A stretch of DNA of 64,000 nt, from positions 227,779-291,778 of the forward strand of contig NZ_LITU01000053.1 in assembly GCF_001280595.1 (NCBI RefSeq), given 5' to 3'. Below the pieces are notes generated by a model. It made no database searches and was not told the DNA's origin. It saw only the letters and a program-made list of their open reading frames with translations. Both the position numbers and the translations under genes were made by a program. The stretch comes from Paenibacillus xylanivorans (lineage in GTDB: Bacteria; Bacillota; Bacilli; Paenibacillales; Paenibacillaceae). Of the stretch, positions 27,001-36,388 are shown in pieces; the stretch's first letter is position 1; each line of letters opens with the position of its first letter.

Positions 27001-27028
27001 AAGAGGGCGTAAGCCCTCTTTTTTTATT
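27001..27028 (+). terminator. Terminator after cotE
   Basis: AAGAGGGC-GTAA-GCCCTCTT followed by TTTTTATTTT; a smaller GCCGCAAGCGGC hairpin precedes it. Confidence 0.9.
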
Positions 27029-27056
27029 TTGGGCGAGAATTGGGAGGAGGGACAGG

Positions 27057-28307
27057 ATGAATGTGATGGAAGAGGCCGAGGAGGCGGTGCGTCGATATGA
27101 ACGCATGCTCCCTCGCGAACGGACAAATCGCCTGAAACGATCCGGGATTGAAGTGCTTGCTTCGCAAGGCAGGCGTGATCGAGAGTTGGGAGTGCGTGTT
27201 CGTTACGATGTAGAGATATGCTGTCTGCAAGCGATCCGCATCAAACGTAGGGACACCAGTGGCATGGGTGGAGCGCAAGAAAGTGTGCTGGATCGCGAAG
27301 CCGCATCAACGTTGTTCAAACGTATTGAACGGCTTGCAACCAAAACATTGTATACGGTTGGACTGGATCACGGCGCAGTAAGACTGGAAGCCTCTGGAAA
27401 GAGCGGTTGTGCAGTCATTTCGATTGACCCAAGGCCATGGAAGGGCATGACTAATCTCTCTGCCATGTATCGTGCAGGCTGGAAGCAGCTTCAGTCTGAA
27501 CTGGATGAAGAACGGCATCATAATGCAGCCCCGATACTTGGAATGGACCCCGAGTTCCTGCTTGTGCAGATGCCAGAGTCCAAAATCGTGCCCGCCTCCA
27601 GATTTCTCGAACGAACAGGCGTAGCTGGCTGCGATTCCGTGACGATTGGTGGACGACGAATATATCCTGTAGCCGAACTGCGACCTGCCCCAAGCTCTGA
27701 ACCGCGTGAACTGCTCGCTCATCTGATGAGAGCCTTTGCGGCCGCATCCCGAAGCATTAGTGATCATTCGCTGATTTGGCAGGCAGGGGGAATGCCCCAG
27801 CGCGGATTGCCACTCGGTGGACATGTTCATTTCAGTGGCGTTACGTTAAACGGGGATCTGCTGCGTGCACTTGACAATTATCTGGCATTGCCACTCGCCG
27901 TTCTTCAGGACCCGCGAGGTTCTGGCAGACGTCCACGCTATGGGGCATTGGGGGACTTTAGGCTGAAATCCTACGGTGGATTCGAATACCGCACTTTACC
28001 TAGTTTTCTGGTTTCTCCTCTGGTTGCCAAAGGTGTCGTTGCTCTGGCTGGTCTTATCGCAAGAGACTATCAGCAACTGAGTCAACGTCCATTGGCGAAG
28101 GCGGATATTCATACTGCTTTTTATGAAGGGAACCGTGAGGTGATGCAAGCGTATATTCCGGCATTGCTGGATGACCTGACGAATATGGATGGTTTTGAAC
28201 GTTATGAACAATACGCCGCCCCTTTAATTAGCCAGCTAAGACAGGGTAGGACATGGGACGAGAGTCGGGATATACGTAAACTCTGGAATATTCGAGCAGG
28301 TTCATGA
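27057..28307 (+). CDS. Putative COOH-NH2 amidoligase (PF14395-type), 416 aa
   Basis: Predicted ATP-dependent ligase joining a carboxylate to an amine, of the glutamate-cysteine-ligase-like fold. Motifs in order: LGMDPEFLLV (~residue 162), VAELRPAPSSEP (~205), GGHVHFSG (~260) and FEYRTLPSFL (~311), matching the GxDPEF, ERP, GGHxH and R-LPS elements of the family. The N-terminal ~150 residues are a separate, Arg-rich domain I do not recognise. ATG 27057 follows GGGAGGAGGGA. It sits between cotE and mutS, just after the cotE terminator. Substrate unknown; a role in modifying coat or peptidoglycan peptides is speculation. Confidence 0.78.
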   Translation: MNVMEEAEEAVRRYERMLPRERTNRLKRSGIEVLASQGRRDRELGVRVRYDVEICCLQAIRIKRRDTSGMGGAQESVLDREAASTLFKRIERLATKTLYTVGLDHGAVRLEASGKSGCAVISIDPRPWKGMTNLSAMYRAGWKQLQSELDEERHHNAAPILGMDPEFLLVQMPESKIVPASRFLERTGVAGCDSVTIGGRRIYPVAELRPAPSSEPRELLAHLMRAFAAASRSISDHSLIWQAGGMPQRGLPLGGHVHFSGVTLNGDLLRALDNYLALPLAVLQDPRGSGRRPRYGALGDFRLKSYGGFEYRTLPSFLVSPLVAKGVVALAGLIARDYQQLSQRPLAKADIHTAFYEGNREVMQAYIPALLDDLTNMDGFERYEQYAAPLISQLRQGRTWDESRDIRKLWNIRAGS

Positions 28308-28507
28308 AGAGTGGGCACTTTTTTGGTATAATGAGAAATAAGTCGATTTTGATCATCGTTACGGAAGAAATGGAACAGCAACCTGTGAGGGACGCGGCGG
28401 ATGGCCGAAACATGAGGCGGTGGCACGAATCAGTTGCCTGACCGCCTTATTGCTCCTTCCGGTACAGCGTCTCTTCCTGACAACATTGGAACGGATGGAG
28501 GATACTC
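28308..28507 (+). promoter_or_regulatory. Leader region of mutS with promoter and hairpin
   Basis: A TATAAT at ~28330 (no good -35) starts a ~175-nt leader. Within it AGGCGGT-GGCA pairs with TGCC-(TG)-ACCGCCT (28411-28446), a strong hairpin without a T-run. No known riboswitch consensus is recognised. Confidence 0.4.
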
Positions 28508-31312
28508 ATGGCTCAGTATACGCCAATGATTCAACAATATTTGCAAGTGAAGGCCGAAGCGCAGGACGCTTTTCTTTTTTTTAGATTAGGTGATTTCTAT
28601 GAATTGTTCTTTGAGGATGCGGTCAATGCTTCCCGTGAGCTTGAAATCACATTAACAGCACGCGCAGGAGGGGGAGAAGATAAAATCCCGATGTGCGGCG
28701 TGCCTTATCATTCGGCTGACAATTACATACAGCGCTTGATTGAAAAAGGATACAAAGTAGCCATCTGTGAACAGATGGAAGATCCAACAGTAACCAAAGG
28801 CATGGTACGGCGTGAAATTGTACGAGTCATTACACCAGGAACGGTGATGGAAGGCAAGACATTGGGGGATAAGTCCAATAACTATATGGTTTGCCTGACA
28901 GGAAACCAGAACACACTTGCACTGGCTGCCTGTGACTTGTCTACTGGGGAACTCTACGTGACCTCAGTTCCATACTCCCAAGAGTGGCTCAAGGATGAAA
29001 TCGGGATCTACGAACCTTCGGAACTGGTGGGGGATGCTGCGCTGCTGGATACGGTGGCTACCCAGGCATCTCCAATTGGTCGACCTGTGGTGTACACACC
29101 GTGGACGAAGAGTAAAGAAGATTTGGTGCGTCAGCAATTCGGTGAAGCGGTATGGGCACGTCTGGAGCCTGAACGTCAAGCGTGTATAGCGCGTCTTTTC
29201 TCCTATTTAAGTGAGACACAGAAACGTTCACTCGGACAATTGACACAGGTTTCAACGTATGAGCCTGACCACTTTATGATACTGGACCCGTTTACTCGGC
29301 GTAACCTGGAACTGGTGGAAACCGTACGTGAGCGTTCCAAAAAAGGTTCGCTGTTATGGCTGCTGGACCGCACAGAGACGTCCATGGGTGCACGAATGCT
29401 GCGTCGTTGGGTTGATAAACCCTTGCTGCAAAAAGGCAAAATCAATGAGCGTTTGGAAGCGGTAGATACACTGTATAACCAGTTTATATTGCGTGAAGAT
29501 CTGCGTGCTGAACTCAAAGACATCTATGATCTGGAACGTCTGGTGGGTCGAATTGCCTTTGGTAACGCTAACGGACGGGATCTGAATGCACTCAAGCTGT
29601 CATTGGACAAAATTCCGGGGTTGCGTCAGTATTGTGCAGATTCGCCTTCCACAACCCTACAGCACATTGCTGGTGTTATGGATGATTGCAGTGATTTGCG
29701 AGATGCAATCGGTCAGGCGATCGTTGATGAGCCGCCTGTGTCGGTACGAGATGGCGGCTTAATTCGCGAGGGGTATCATGAGAGGCTGGACGAGCTCCGG
29801 GAAGCTTCGGTGAATGGCAAGCAGTGGATTGCAGAGCTGGAAGCCAGAGAGCGTGAAGCAACCGGCATTCGCTCGCTGAAAATCGGTTACAACAAAGTTT
29901 TTGGGTACTATATTGAAATTACCAAGTCGAACCTGGCTTCTCTGCCAGAAGGCCGCTACGAGCGGAAGCAGACCCTTGCCAACGCTGAGCGTTATATTAC
30001 TCCCGAGCTGAAAGAGAAGGAAACGCTGATTCTCGAAGCACAGGACAAGATGGTCGATATTGAATACGGATTGTTCGCGGAATTGCGGGAACGGCTCAAT
30101 CAGGAGATCGCCAGGCTGCAGAAGCTGGCTGAGCTGGTCGCGGAGATTGATGTGTATCAGTCTTTTGCCGTCATCAGTGCAGAGCGCAATTTCGTACGGC
30201 CTACATTGACCGATGGGTACGATCTTGTCGTGGAACAGGGACGCCATCCGGTGGTTGAAGCGGTGATGCGAGATGGAGCTTTTATTGCCAACAATACTGC
30301 GATGCAGAAGGAAGAGGCGCGTATTCTGCTGATTACCGGTCCGAATATGGCGGGGAAAAGTACGTATATGCGGCAGGTAGCGCTGATTTCGATTCTGGCG
30401 CAGATCGGCTGTTTCGTGCCGGCAGGACAAGCTGAAGTGCCGATTATGGATCGTATTTTCACACGGATTGGTGCAGCGGACGACCTCATTGGCGGGCAAA
30501 GTACGTTTATGGTAGAGATGGCCGATATTCAGGTCATGACGGATAAGGCTACCCCACGCAGTCTGATCATTATCGATGAATTGGGACGTGGAACATCCAC
30601 CAGTGAAGGTATGGCCATTGCTCAGTCCGTCATTGAATATGTGCATGATATCATTGGCTGCAAAGCGCTTGTATCCACTCATTTCCATGAGCTTGCTCAT
30701 TTGGAAGAGAGTCTGGACAAGCTGGCGAACTACTCCATGGCCGTTCAGGAGAGTGGGGACAAGGTTAATTTCCTGCGCAAATTGATTGCCGGGGCAGCCA
30801 GCAGCAGCTATGGAATCTATTGCGCCCGGCTTGCGGGTCTGCCGGATAGCATCATTGAGCGGGCGAATGGCTTGCTGCACGGTTTCGAACACGCGGCAGC
30901 CCAGGTTGCTGTCGGCAGTGAATATGCGGGGAATGACAAACAGCAGATTGGCGTTGCTGTGCGAGGCGGTGCGGAGTTCCAGGCTGTAGATCATTCGTCA
31001 TTGATCCGGGAGCGTGAGTCAGCGGCACCTGTTGAATTCCCTGTTTCGACTGAAGATTCAGCAGGGAAACAACAGGACAAGAAACAAAATGGCAAGCAGC
31101 AGTCGGTCTCCAAACATGCGGACGTGATTCAACTGTCCATCTTTGGTGATGAAGAGCCAAGTGTAACTCCGAAACCGGAGGTGGTTGCGGTAGACAAGCC
31201 CGCCCGGGAGTTTATCCGTCATATGAAAGATATTGATGTCATGAACATGACGCCGCTTCAGGCGATGCAGATATTGAATGATCTTAAATTGAAGGCACAG
31301 CAATTATCCTGA
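28508..31312 (+). CDS. mutS: DNA mismatch repair protein MutS
   Basis: Recognises mismatches and small loops. Domains in order: mismatch-binding domain I with the F-x-E-type reading head (RLGDFYELF, near residue 30), connector, lever and clamp, then the ABC-type ATPase with Walker A GPNMAGKST at ~611, signature/Walker B SLIIIDELGRGTS, and dimerisation helices. At 934 aa it is longer than the ~860 of most Firmicute MutS; the surplus is a Gln/Lys/Ser-rich insert between the ATPase and the C-terminal conserved helix (~residues 810-890). ATG follows GGATGGAGG. Operon with mutL. Confidence 0.97.
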   Translation: MAQYTPMIQQYLQVKAEAQDAFLFFRLGDFYELFFEDAVNASRELEITLTARAGGGEDKIPMCGVPYHSADNYIQRLIEKGYKVAICEQMEDPTVTKGMVRREIVRVITPGTVMEGKTLGDKSNNYMVCLTGNQNTLALAACDLSTGELYVTSVPYSQEWLKDEIGIYEPSELVGDAALLDTVATQASPIGRPVVYTPWTKSKEDLVRQQFGEAVWARLEPERQACIARLFSYLSETQKRSLGQLTQVSTYEPDHFMILDPFTRRNLELVETVRERSKKGSLLWLLDRTETSMGARMLRRWVDKPLLQKGKINERLEAVDTLYNQFILREDLRAELKDIYDLERLVGRIAFGNANGRDLNALKLSLDKIPGLRQYCADSPSTTLQHIAGVMDDCSDLRDAIGQAIVDEPPVSVRDGGLIREGYHERLDELREASVNGKQWIAELEAREREATGIRSLKIGYNKVFGYYIEITKSNLASLPEGRYERKQTLANAERYITPELKEKETLILEAQDKMVDIEYGLFAELRERLNQEIARLQKLAELVAEIDVYQSFAVISAERNFVRPTLTDGYDLVVEQGRHPVVEAVMRDGAFIANNTAMQKEEARILLITGPNMAGKSTYMRQVALISILAQIGCFVPAGQAEVPIMDRIFTRIGAADDLIGGQSTFMVEMADIQVMTDKATPRSLIIIDELGRGTSTSEGMAIAQSVIEYVHDIIGCKALVSTHFHELAHLEESLDKLANYSMAVQESGDKVNFLRKLIAGAASSSYGIYCARLAGLPDSIIERANGLLHGFEHAAAQVAVGSEYAGNDKQQIGVAVRGGAEFQAVDHSSLIRERESAAPVEFPVSTEDSAGKQQDKKQNGKQQSVSKHADVIQLSIFGDEEPSVTPKPEVVAVDKPAREFIRHMKDIDVMNMTPLQAMQILNDLKLKAQQLS

Positions 31313-31333
31313 GTATAAGGGAGGGGAAAACCT

Positions 31334-33550
31334 GTGGCGAAAATACATGTACTTGATGAACATATTGCCAACCAGATTGCGGCGGGTGAGGTGGTCGAAC
31401 GGCCTGCTTCAGTTGTCAAGGAGTTGCTGGAAAACTCCGTAGATGCAGGTGCCTCCAAAATTGAAGTAACAGTGGAAGAGGGTGGCCTGCTCAGCATTCG
31501 TGTCAAAGACAACGGTTCCGGTATCGAGGCTGAGGATATGGAAACAGCCTTTTATCGTCATGCGACCAGCAAAATAGCCCAGGGCCGCGATTTGTTCCAG
31601 ATCACAAGTCTTGGATTCCGCGGAGAAGCCCTGGCGAGTATTGCCGCTGTATCTAAGGTAGAAGTGTTATCGGCCAGTGGAAATGACGGGCGAGGGCGCC
31701 GTATCGTAATTGAGGGCGGCAAACTTTGCTCACATGAGGATGCAACCTCACCTCAAGGTACAGAGTTTGCAGTGAAAGAACTATTTTTTAATACGCCAGC
31801 CAGACTTAAATATATGAAAACGATCCAGACTGAGCTGGGCCATATCTCGGATGTACTTTACCGCATGGCGATGTCTCATCCAAACATTTCGTTTAGGCTG
31901 CGTCATAATGAGAATGTGCTGCTTCAGACGCTGGGGAACGGGGATCTGCTGCAAGTCGTTGCAGCGATCTATGGTACAAGTGCTGCCAAAGCCATGCTCC
32001 CTATCCAGGGTGAGAATCTGGATTATCGTGTGAGCGGGCTAATCAGTTTGCCAGAATGGACTCGTGCCAATCGTGGAGGCATGTCGACCATTGTGAATGG
32101 ACGATATATTCGGAATTACGGTCTCAATCAGGCTATTCTAAAGGCGTATCATACCTTGCTGCCTATTAATCGGTATCCGCTTGTCGTGGTGCAATTGGAG
32201 ATGCATCCGTCCCTGGTCGATGTGAACGTGCATCCGGCGAAGCTGGAAGTTCGTTTCAGCAAGGAAGCGGAGCTGTACGAGTTTGTTGAAACGTCACTGC
32301 GAGGTGTATTGCGGCAGGAAGTGCTTATTCCACAGGTAACCAAACAGCAAATCAGACGTGGAGACAACAGTTCATTTATCCAGGAACAATTCCTCTTTCC
32401 AAGAGGACCTTTGAAGGATGAATCCGAATCGGCAGGTTATGGACAACAAGGGCCGTTAGGGAAAAGTACTGGACTCGCTAAAGTGACTTCGGAGGATGAT
32501 GATCTGGATCTGGATGCTCCGGCTGATGTGCAATCAGCTCCTGATGGAAATGGTGAGGGTCAATTGCTACCGTTGCCTGAAGCTCCACCCGAGATACCAC
32601 CATCCTATGATCCATTCGGGATGTCGAGCGGGGACTCAGCATCGAATGTACTGAAGCATAATTATAGTGATAACGAAAATTCCCATAGCGATCTAGCTTC
32701 TTCTGTAAGTGAAAATAACGGTGCTGCTACAGATCGTGTCTCGCAAGATGCCGCACCTTCCGCAGAGGATAATGGGTCAGCTGCTCCTGCTTCACAGGCT
32801 CGGGCTTCTGCGTATCGTACCAATTCGGTGAATTCTCCGGTTAAAGAAGCACGTTCATCTTATAATCCATCTGCGGCGGGTGCAAAAGGAGAACGAAGCT
32901 GGAAGGCTTCAAGTTTACCGGACCCGGCAAGACTGGCATCTGCTGTTAAATCAGATGTTTCCATGCCTGCGTTTCCTGAACTAAGCCTGATTGGGCAGCA
33001 CCATGGAACGTATTTGATTGCCCAAAATCAAGACGGTCTATATCTGATTGATCAGCATGCGGCCCATGAACGGGTGAACTATGAATTCTACTACGAGCAG
33101 TTTGGCAATCCGGCTCAGGCCTCGCAGGAGTTACTGCTGCCCATTACACTGGAGTTCACACCATCCGAGACCGAAAAGCTCAAAACAAGACTGGCTTGGT
33201 TCGAGCAGGCAGGTGTGTATTTGGAACATTTCGGCGGACAGACCTTCCGAGTGCGTTCCCATCCGTTCTGGTTCCCCAAGGGGGATGAGAAGGACATTAT
33301 TGAAGAGATGTCAGAATGGGTTCTAAGTGAACGGAGTATTGATGTTGCTAAGATGCGAGAAGCGGCGTCCATTATGTGTTCTTGCAAGGCTTCTATTAAA
33401 GCCAATCAGAAATTGACGGATCAAGAGGCAGAAGTGCTTATCCAGCGTCTCGGTTCTTGCCGTCAACCGTATACATGTCCACACGGGAGACCGATTGTGG
33501 TGTCATTTTCAACCTATGATCTGGAGAAACTGTTCAAACGGGTCATGTAG
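31334..33550 (+). CDS. mutL: DNA mismatch repair endonuclease MutL
   Basis: GHKL ATPase at the N-terminus (ENSVDAGAS, DNGSGIEAEDM, TSLGFRGEALASI), a long Ser/Asn/Ala-rich linker (~residues 350-540), and a C-terminal endonuclease domain with the metal-binding DQHAAHERVNYE motif at ~573, plus CSCKASIKANQKL and CPHGRPIV. The nick-making type of MutL used by bacteria lacking MutH. GTG start at 31334 follows GGGAGGGG; 21 bp after mutS. Confidence 0.97.
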   Translation: MAKIHVLDEHIANQIAAGEVVERPASVVKELLENSVDAGASKIEVTVEEGGLLSIRVKDNGSGIEAEDMETAFYRHATSKIAQGRDLFQITSLGFRGEALASIAAVSKVEVLSASGNDGRGRRIVIEGGKLCSHEDATSPQGTEFAVKELFFNTPARLKYMKTIQTELGHISDVLYRMAMSHPNISFRLRHNENVLLQTLGNGDLLQVVAAIYGTSAAKAMLPIQGENLDYRVSGLISLPEWTRANRGGMSTIVNGRYIRNYGLNQAILKAYHTLLPINRYPLVVVQLEMHPSLVDVNVHPAKLEVRFSKEAELYEFVETSLRGVLRQEVLIPQVTKQQIRRGDNSSFIQEQFLFPRGPLKDESESAGYGQQGPLGKSTGLAKVTSEDDDLDLDAPADVQSAPDGNGEGQLLPLPEAPPEIPPSYDPFGMSSGDSASNVLKHNYSDNENSHSDLASSVSENNGAATDRVSQDAAPSAEDNGSAAPASQARASAYRTNSVNSPVKEARSSYNPSAAGAKGERSWKASSLPDPARLASAVKSDVSMPAFPELSLIGQHHGTYLIAQNQDGLYLIDQHAAHERVNYEFYYEQFGNPAQASQELLLPITLEFTPSETEKLKTRLAWFEQAGVYLEHFGGQTFRVRSHPFWFPKGDEKDIIEEMSEWVLSERSIDVAKMREAASIMCSCKASIKANQKLTDQEAEVLIQRLGSCRQPYTCPHGRPIVVSFSTYDLEKLFKRVM

Positions 33551-33567
33551 CTATTTAGGAGGAAGTT

Positions 33568-34353
33568 ATGTATATTACAACCGGTGAAAAGGAAGCAGAC
33601 CACCTTGTGGAACGTGCACGAAACCTTGCGGAAACAACGGGAGGGACCTATGTACCGCGTAAAAAAATGTCTTTGCCTGCACTGGTCGCACATTATGGGA
33701 TTGATGAGATTATAGTTGTGCTTCAGGGTAAAGTTCGTTTGTTTCGTCCGGATTCACCGCTGCTTGAGTTTCACCCCAGTATGGGATTTGTTCGGGCCAA
33801 ACGTGTGTTAAATGGAGAAGCTGACCCGATGCTGGAAGCGGGTGCTGTACTTGAAGGGGATACCGTTATCGACTGTACAGCAGGATTGGGCACGGATGCA
33901 CTGGTATTTTCGGTTGCAGTAGGCAAAAGTGGTCGAGTAATTGCCTGTGAAAGCTCTCATCCGCTTTATACGCTACTCGTGGAGGGAATGTCCCAATATG
34001 AGAGTATCAAGCCTGCGGTAAATGATGCCTTCCGGCGCATTGAGCTGCGTCATGCGAATCATCTCGATTTGCTGCGTTCCTTGCCGGACCGAAGCTGTGA
34101 TACGGTCTATTTTGACCCGATGTTCCGTGAGCCAATGATGGATTCAAGTGGCATCAAGCCTTTGCGGGATTATGCAAATCACAATGCACTGGATGAACAG
34201 AGTGTTATTGAAGCGAAAAGGGTTGCACGCAAACGGGTAGTCATGAAAGAGAAGCGCGGCAGCGCAGAGTTTACGAGACTCGGTTTTGAAGTACACGACC
34301 GGGGCAATGCAAAAACACTGTACGGAGTGATTAATGTTGAAAGCGGAAGTTAA
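33568..34353 (+). CDS. Class I SAM-dependent methyltransferase (RsmJ-like), 261 aa
   Basis: Rossmann-fold methyltransferase: SAM-binding motif VIDCTAGLGTDALVFS, then VIACESSHPLYTLLVEG, and a catalytic DPMFREPM resembling the DPP(M/F)/RsmJ group that methylates 16S rRNA guanine. The N-terminal ~85 residues (YITTGEKEADHLVERARNLA start) are typical of the Firmicute version. ATG follows AGGAGG. 18 bp after mutL; its end overlaps miaA by 20 nt, so it is in the mutSL-miaA operon. The rRNA target is inferred. Confidence 0.8.
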   Translation: MYITTGEKEADHLVERARNLAETTGGTYVPRKKMSLPALVAHYGIDEIIVVLQGKVRLFRPDSPLLEFHPSMGFVRAKRVLNGEADPMLEAGAVLEGDTVIDCTAGLGTDALVFSVAVGKSGRVIACESSHPLYTLLVEGMSQYESIKPAVNDAFRRIELRHANHLDLLRSLPDRSCDTVYFDPMFREPMMDSSGIKPLRDYANHNALDEQSVIEAKRVARKRVVMKEKRGSAEFTRLGFEVHDRGNAKTLYGVINVESGS

Positions 34354-35284
34354 ACCGAAGCTGCTTGTGCTGGTCGGACCAACAGCAGTAGGCAAAACAA
34401 GGATGAGTATTGAGCTTGCACAAGCGTTTAATTGCGAGATTATTTCGGGGGATTCCATGCAGGTATATCGCGAAATGGATATCGGGACGGCCAAAATTAC
34501 TCACGATGAAATGAAGGGTGTACCGCATCACCTCATTGATATACATGAACCGGAATACCCCTACTCCGTGGCGGAATTTCAGGAGAGCTGTACTCGCCTG
34601 ATTGGGGAAATCCATAAGCGCGGCAAGTTGCCTTTTATTGTTGGGGGTACCGGTCTGTATGTTGAATCGGTAAGTTACGGCTTTCAATTCTCGGACAGCG
34701 GCTCAGATGAAGCATTTCGGGATGAACAGTTCCGTTATGCTGAACAACATGGCCCGCAGGCGTTACATGATAAGTTGAAGGTCATTGATCCGGTTAGTGC
34801 AGAACGACTGCATCCGAATGACCAACGCAGAGTTGTTCGTGCACTGGAGATCTATCACCTCACAGGTGAGAAGTTGTCCGAGCAACTGGCTTCCCAGAAA
34901 AAAGAGTCTCCATATGACCTGCTCATTGTGGGCTTGACGATGGATCGTCAGAAACTGTATGCCCGAGTGGAAGAGCGAATTGATCTTATGATCGAGCAGG
35001 GTCTGGTAGAGGAGGTCAAGTCTTTACTGGAGCGTGGCGTAGCGAGAGGACATATCTCCATGCAGGGACTTGGTTATAAGGAAATTGCCGCTTATCTTCA
35101 GGGTGAAGTAAGCTGGGAGGCTGCGGTAGAGTGGCTGAAAAGGGATACGCGTCGTTTTGCCAAGCGGCAATTGTCCTGGTTCCGTCATATGAAGGACATT
35201 GAATGGGTGGATATGACGGATACCGAAGATTTTGCAGGGAATTATGCCCATGTATGTGAGATGATCAAACGCAAGTTTGACTGA
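34334..35284 (+). CDS. miaA: tRNA dimethylallyltransferase
   Basis: Adds dimethylallyl to A37 of tRNAs reading UNN codons. P-loop GPTAVGKTRMS, DSMQVYREMDIGTAK, GGTGLYVES, and the C-terminal MQGLGYKEIAAYL and DTRRFAKRQLSWFR are diagnostic. 316 aa is normal. ATG 34334 lies within the methyltransferase gene (20-nt overlap) after GGAGTG. A strong terminator follows at 35324, separating it from hfq. Confidence 0.96.
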   Translation: MLKAEVKPKLLVLVGPTAVGKTRMSIELAQAFNCEIISGDSMQVYREMDIGTAKITHDEMKGVPHHLIDIHEPEYPYSVAEFQESCTRLIGEIHKRGKLPFIVGGTGLYVESVSYGFQFSDSGSDEAFRDEQFRYAEQHGPQALHDKLKVIDPVSAERLHPNDQRRVVRALEIYHLTGEKLSEQLASQKKESPYDLLIVGLTMDRQKLYARVEERIDLMIEQGLVEEVKSLLERGVARGHISMQGLGYKEIAAYLQGEVSWEAAVEWLKRDTRRFAKRQLSWFRHMKDIEWVDMTDTEDFAGNYAHVCEMIKRKFD

Positions 35285-35323
35285 ATATAGAAGGTGAATG
35301 TTGCACCCGATATTTAGGACTTT

Positions 35324-35372
35324 AGAACCTCTATCTTTTAGAAATAAAAGGTAGAGGTTCTTTACTTTTTTA
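35324..35372 (+). terminator. Terminator after miaA
   Basis: AGAACCTCTATCTTTT / AAAAGGTAGAGGTTCT (16 bp, one G-U) followed by a T-rich tract. Confidence 0.9.
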
Positions 35373-35521
35373 TATAAAATGACGTCATTTAAAGAGGGAA
35401 TAATCGGTCGTGTATACAGATTTAAGCAGAAAAATTCATTGTAAAAAAATAACATAAATATTAAAATGAATTCACATGACAGTTTATTTGGTTTTGTTCC
35501 TAAGGTGAAGGGGGAGATTTT

Positions 35522-35743
35522 ATGAGTGCAGAACCGAGCGGAGTGGCGAGTTTATATCTCTTTTTCTCAGGATTATTTGGAATTGGTTTTGCCATTGGAG
35601 GTCTTATCGCCTTAATTTGGTTAATTATCGTTCTAATCAATACCAATACATACCTGAAACTCTTAATCAATGATAGAAAAAATCGGCAAAATATTACGTT
35701 AGCCAGAGAAGAAGCGAAACCGTACACAGATCCGGAAAAGTAG
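35522..35743 (+). CDS. Small membrane protein, 73 aa
   Basis: One long or two short hydrophobic helices (residues ~10-43: LFFSGLFGIGFAIGGLIALI then WLIIVLIN), then a charged cytoplasmic tail (LLINDRKNRQN to KPYTDPEK). ATG follows AGGTGAAGGGGGAG. No family recognised. Monocistronic between miaA and hfq. Confidence 0.65.
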   Translation: MSAEPSGVASLYLFFSGLFGIGFAIGGLIALIWLIIVLINTNTYLKLLINDRKNRQNITLAREEAKPYTDPEK

Positions 35744-35778
35744 AAGGGAAACGTGGGGAAAGGTAGAATTTGTCCCTC

Positions 35779-35807
35779 TTTTGCAATTCTGACAAGCGGT
35801 GTATAAT
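35779..35807 (+). promoter_or_regulatory. Candidate hfq promoter
   Basis: TATAAT at 35802 with a poor -35 (TTTTGC, 17 bp upstream). A second TATAAT is at 35898. Which is used cannot be judged from sequence. Confidence 0.35.
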
Positions 35808-35977
35808 GGATAAGTCTTCTAGTTGCGAGCGAAGCTCAGGCATAGGTGCAAAATAGCAGGCAAGGGGTTTTTGTGGATTATATGAATCCGTTCATGATAT
35901 AATAGCACGAAAGCTACTCAGCGATATTGAATATTACTTATAACACGAATTCAAATGAACCAATGGGGGTACGGCTA

Positions 35978-36220
35978 ATGAACAAGTCCATCAACATCCA
36001 AGATACGTTCTTGAACCAACTGCGGAAAGAAAACATTCCTGCTACGGTCTATCTGACCAATGGCTTTCAAATCCGCGGAACGATCAAGGCATTTGACAAT
36101 TTTACGATCGTCATTGACAGCGACGGACGCCAGCAAATGGTCTACAAGCACGCCATCTCCACGTTCACGCCGCAACGCAGCGTATCGCTGATGCAGCAAG
36201 ATAACAGCGGCGAAGCTTAA
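35978..36220 (+). CDS. hfq: RNA chaperone Hfq, 80 aa
   Basis: Sm-like hexameric RNA-binding protein. [20 protein letters not shown], then Sm1 ([21 protein letters not shown]) and Sm2 with the YKHAIS motif. The C-terminus is short, as usual in Gram-positives. ATG 35978 follows GGGGGTACGG; 17 upstream in-frame codons are not part of the family. Located two genes after miaA as in Bacillus. Confidence 0.96.
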   Translation: MNKSINIQDTFLNQLRKENIPATVYLTNGFQIRGTIKAFDNFTIVIDSDGRQQMVYKHAISTFTPQRSVSLMQQDNSGEA

Positions 36221-36274
36221 AAAATTACGAAACCTTTTTATCAACCATTTCGTCTACAAGTATAGGAATTGAAA

Positions 36275-36306
36275 CAGAGCAACCTGAATAAGGGTTGTTC
36301 TTTTCA
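36275..36306 (+). terminator. Terminator after hfq
   Basis: AGAGCAACC / GGGTTGTTCT stem with G-U pairs, followed by TTTT. Confidence 0.65.
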
Positions 36307-36388
36307 TTCCGGGCAAAATAAGCTCTATAGAAGCTAGAGCCAGCAGACGAATAGAAATTATGCAACCGAAAGGGAGTCAGGAGGTAAC

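Noticed and set aside
29759..30994. Long (411-codon) antisense frame inside mutS
   Set aside because: Shadow of the strongly coding mutS strand; no start signal and no recognisable motif.
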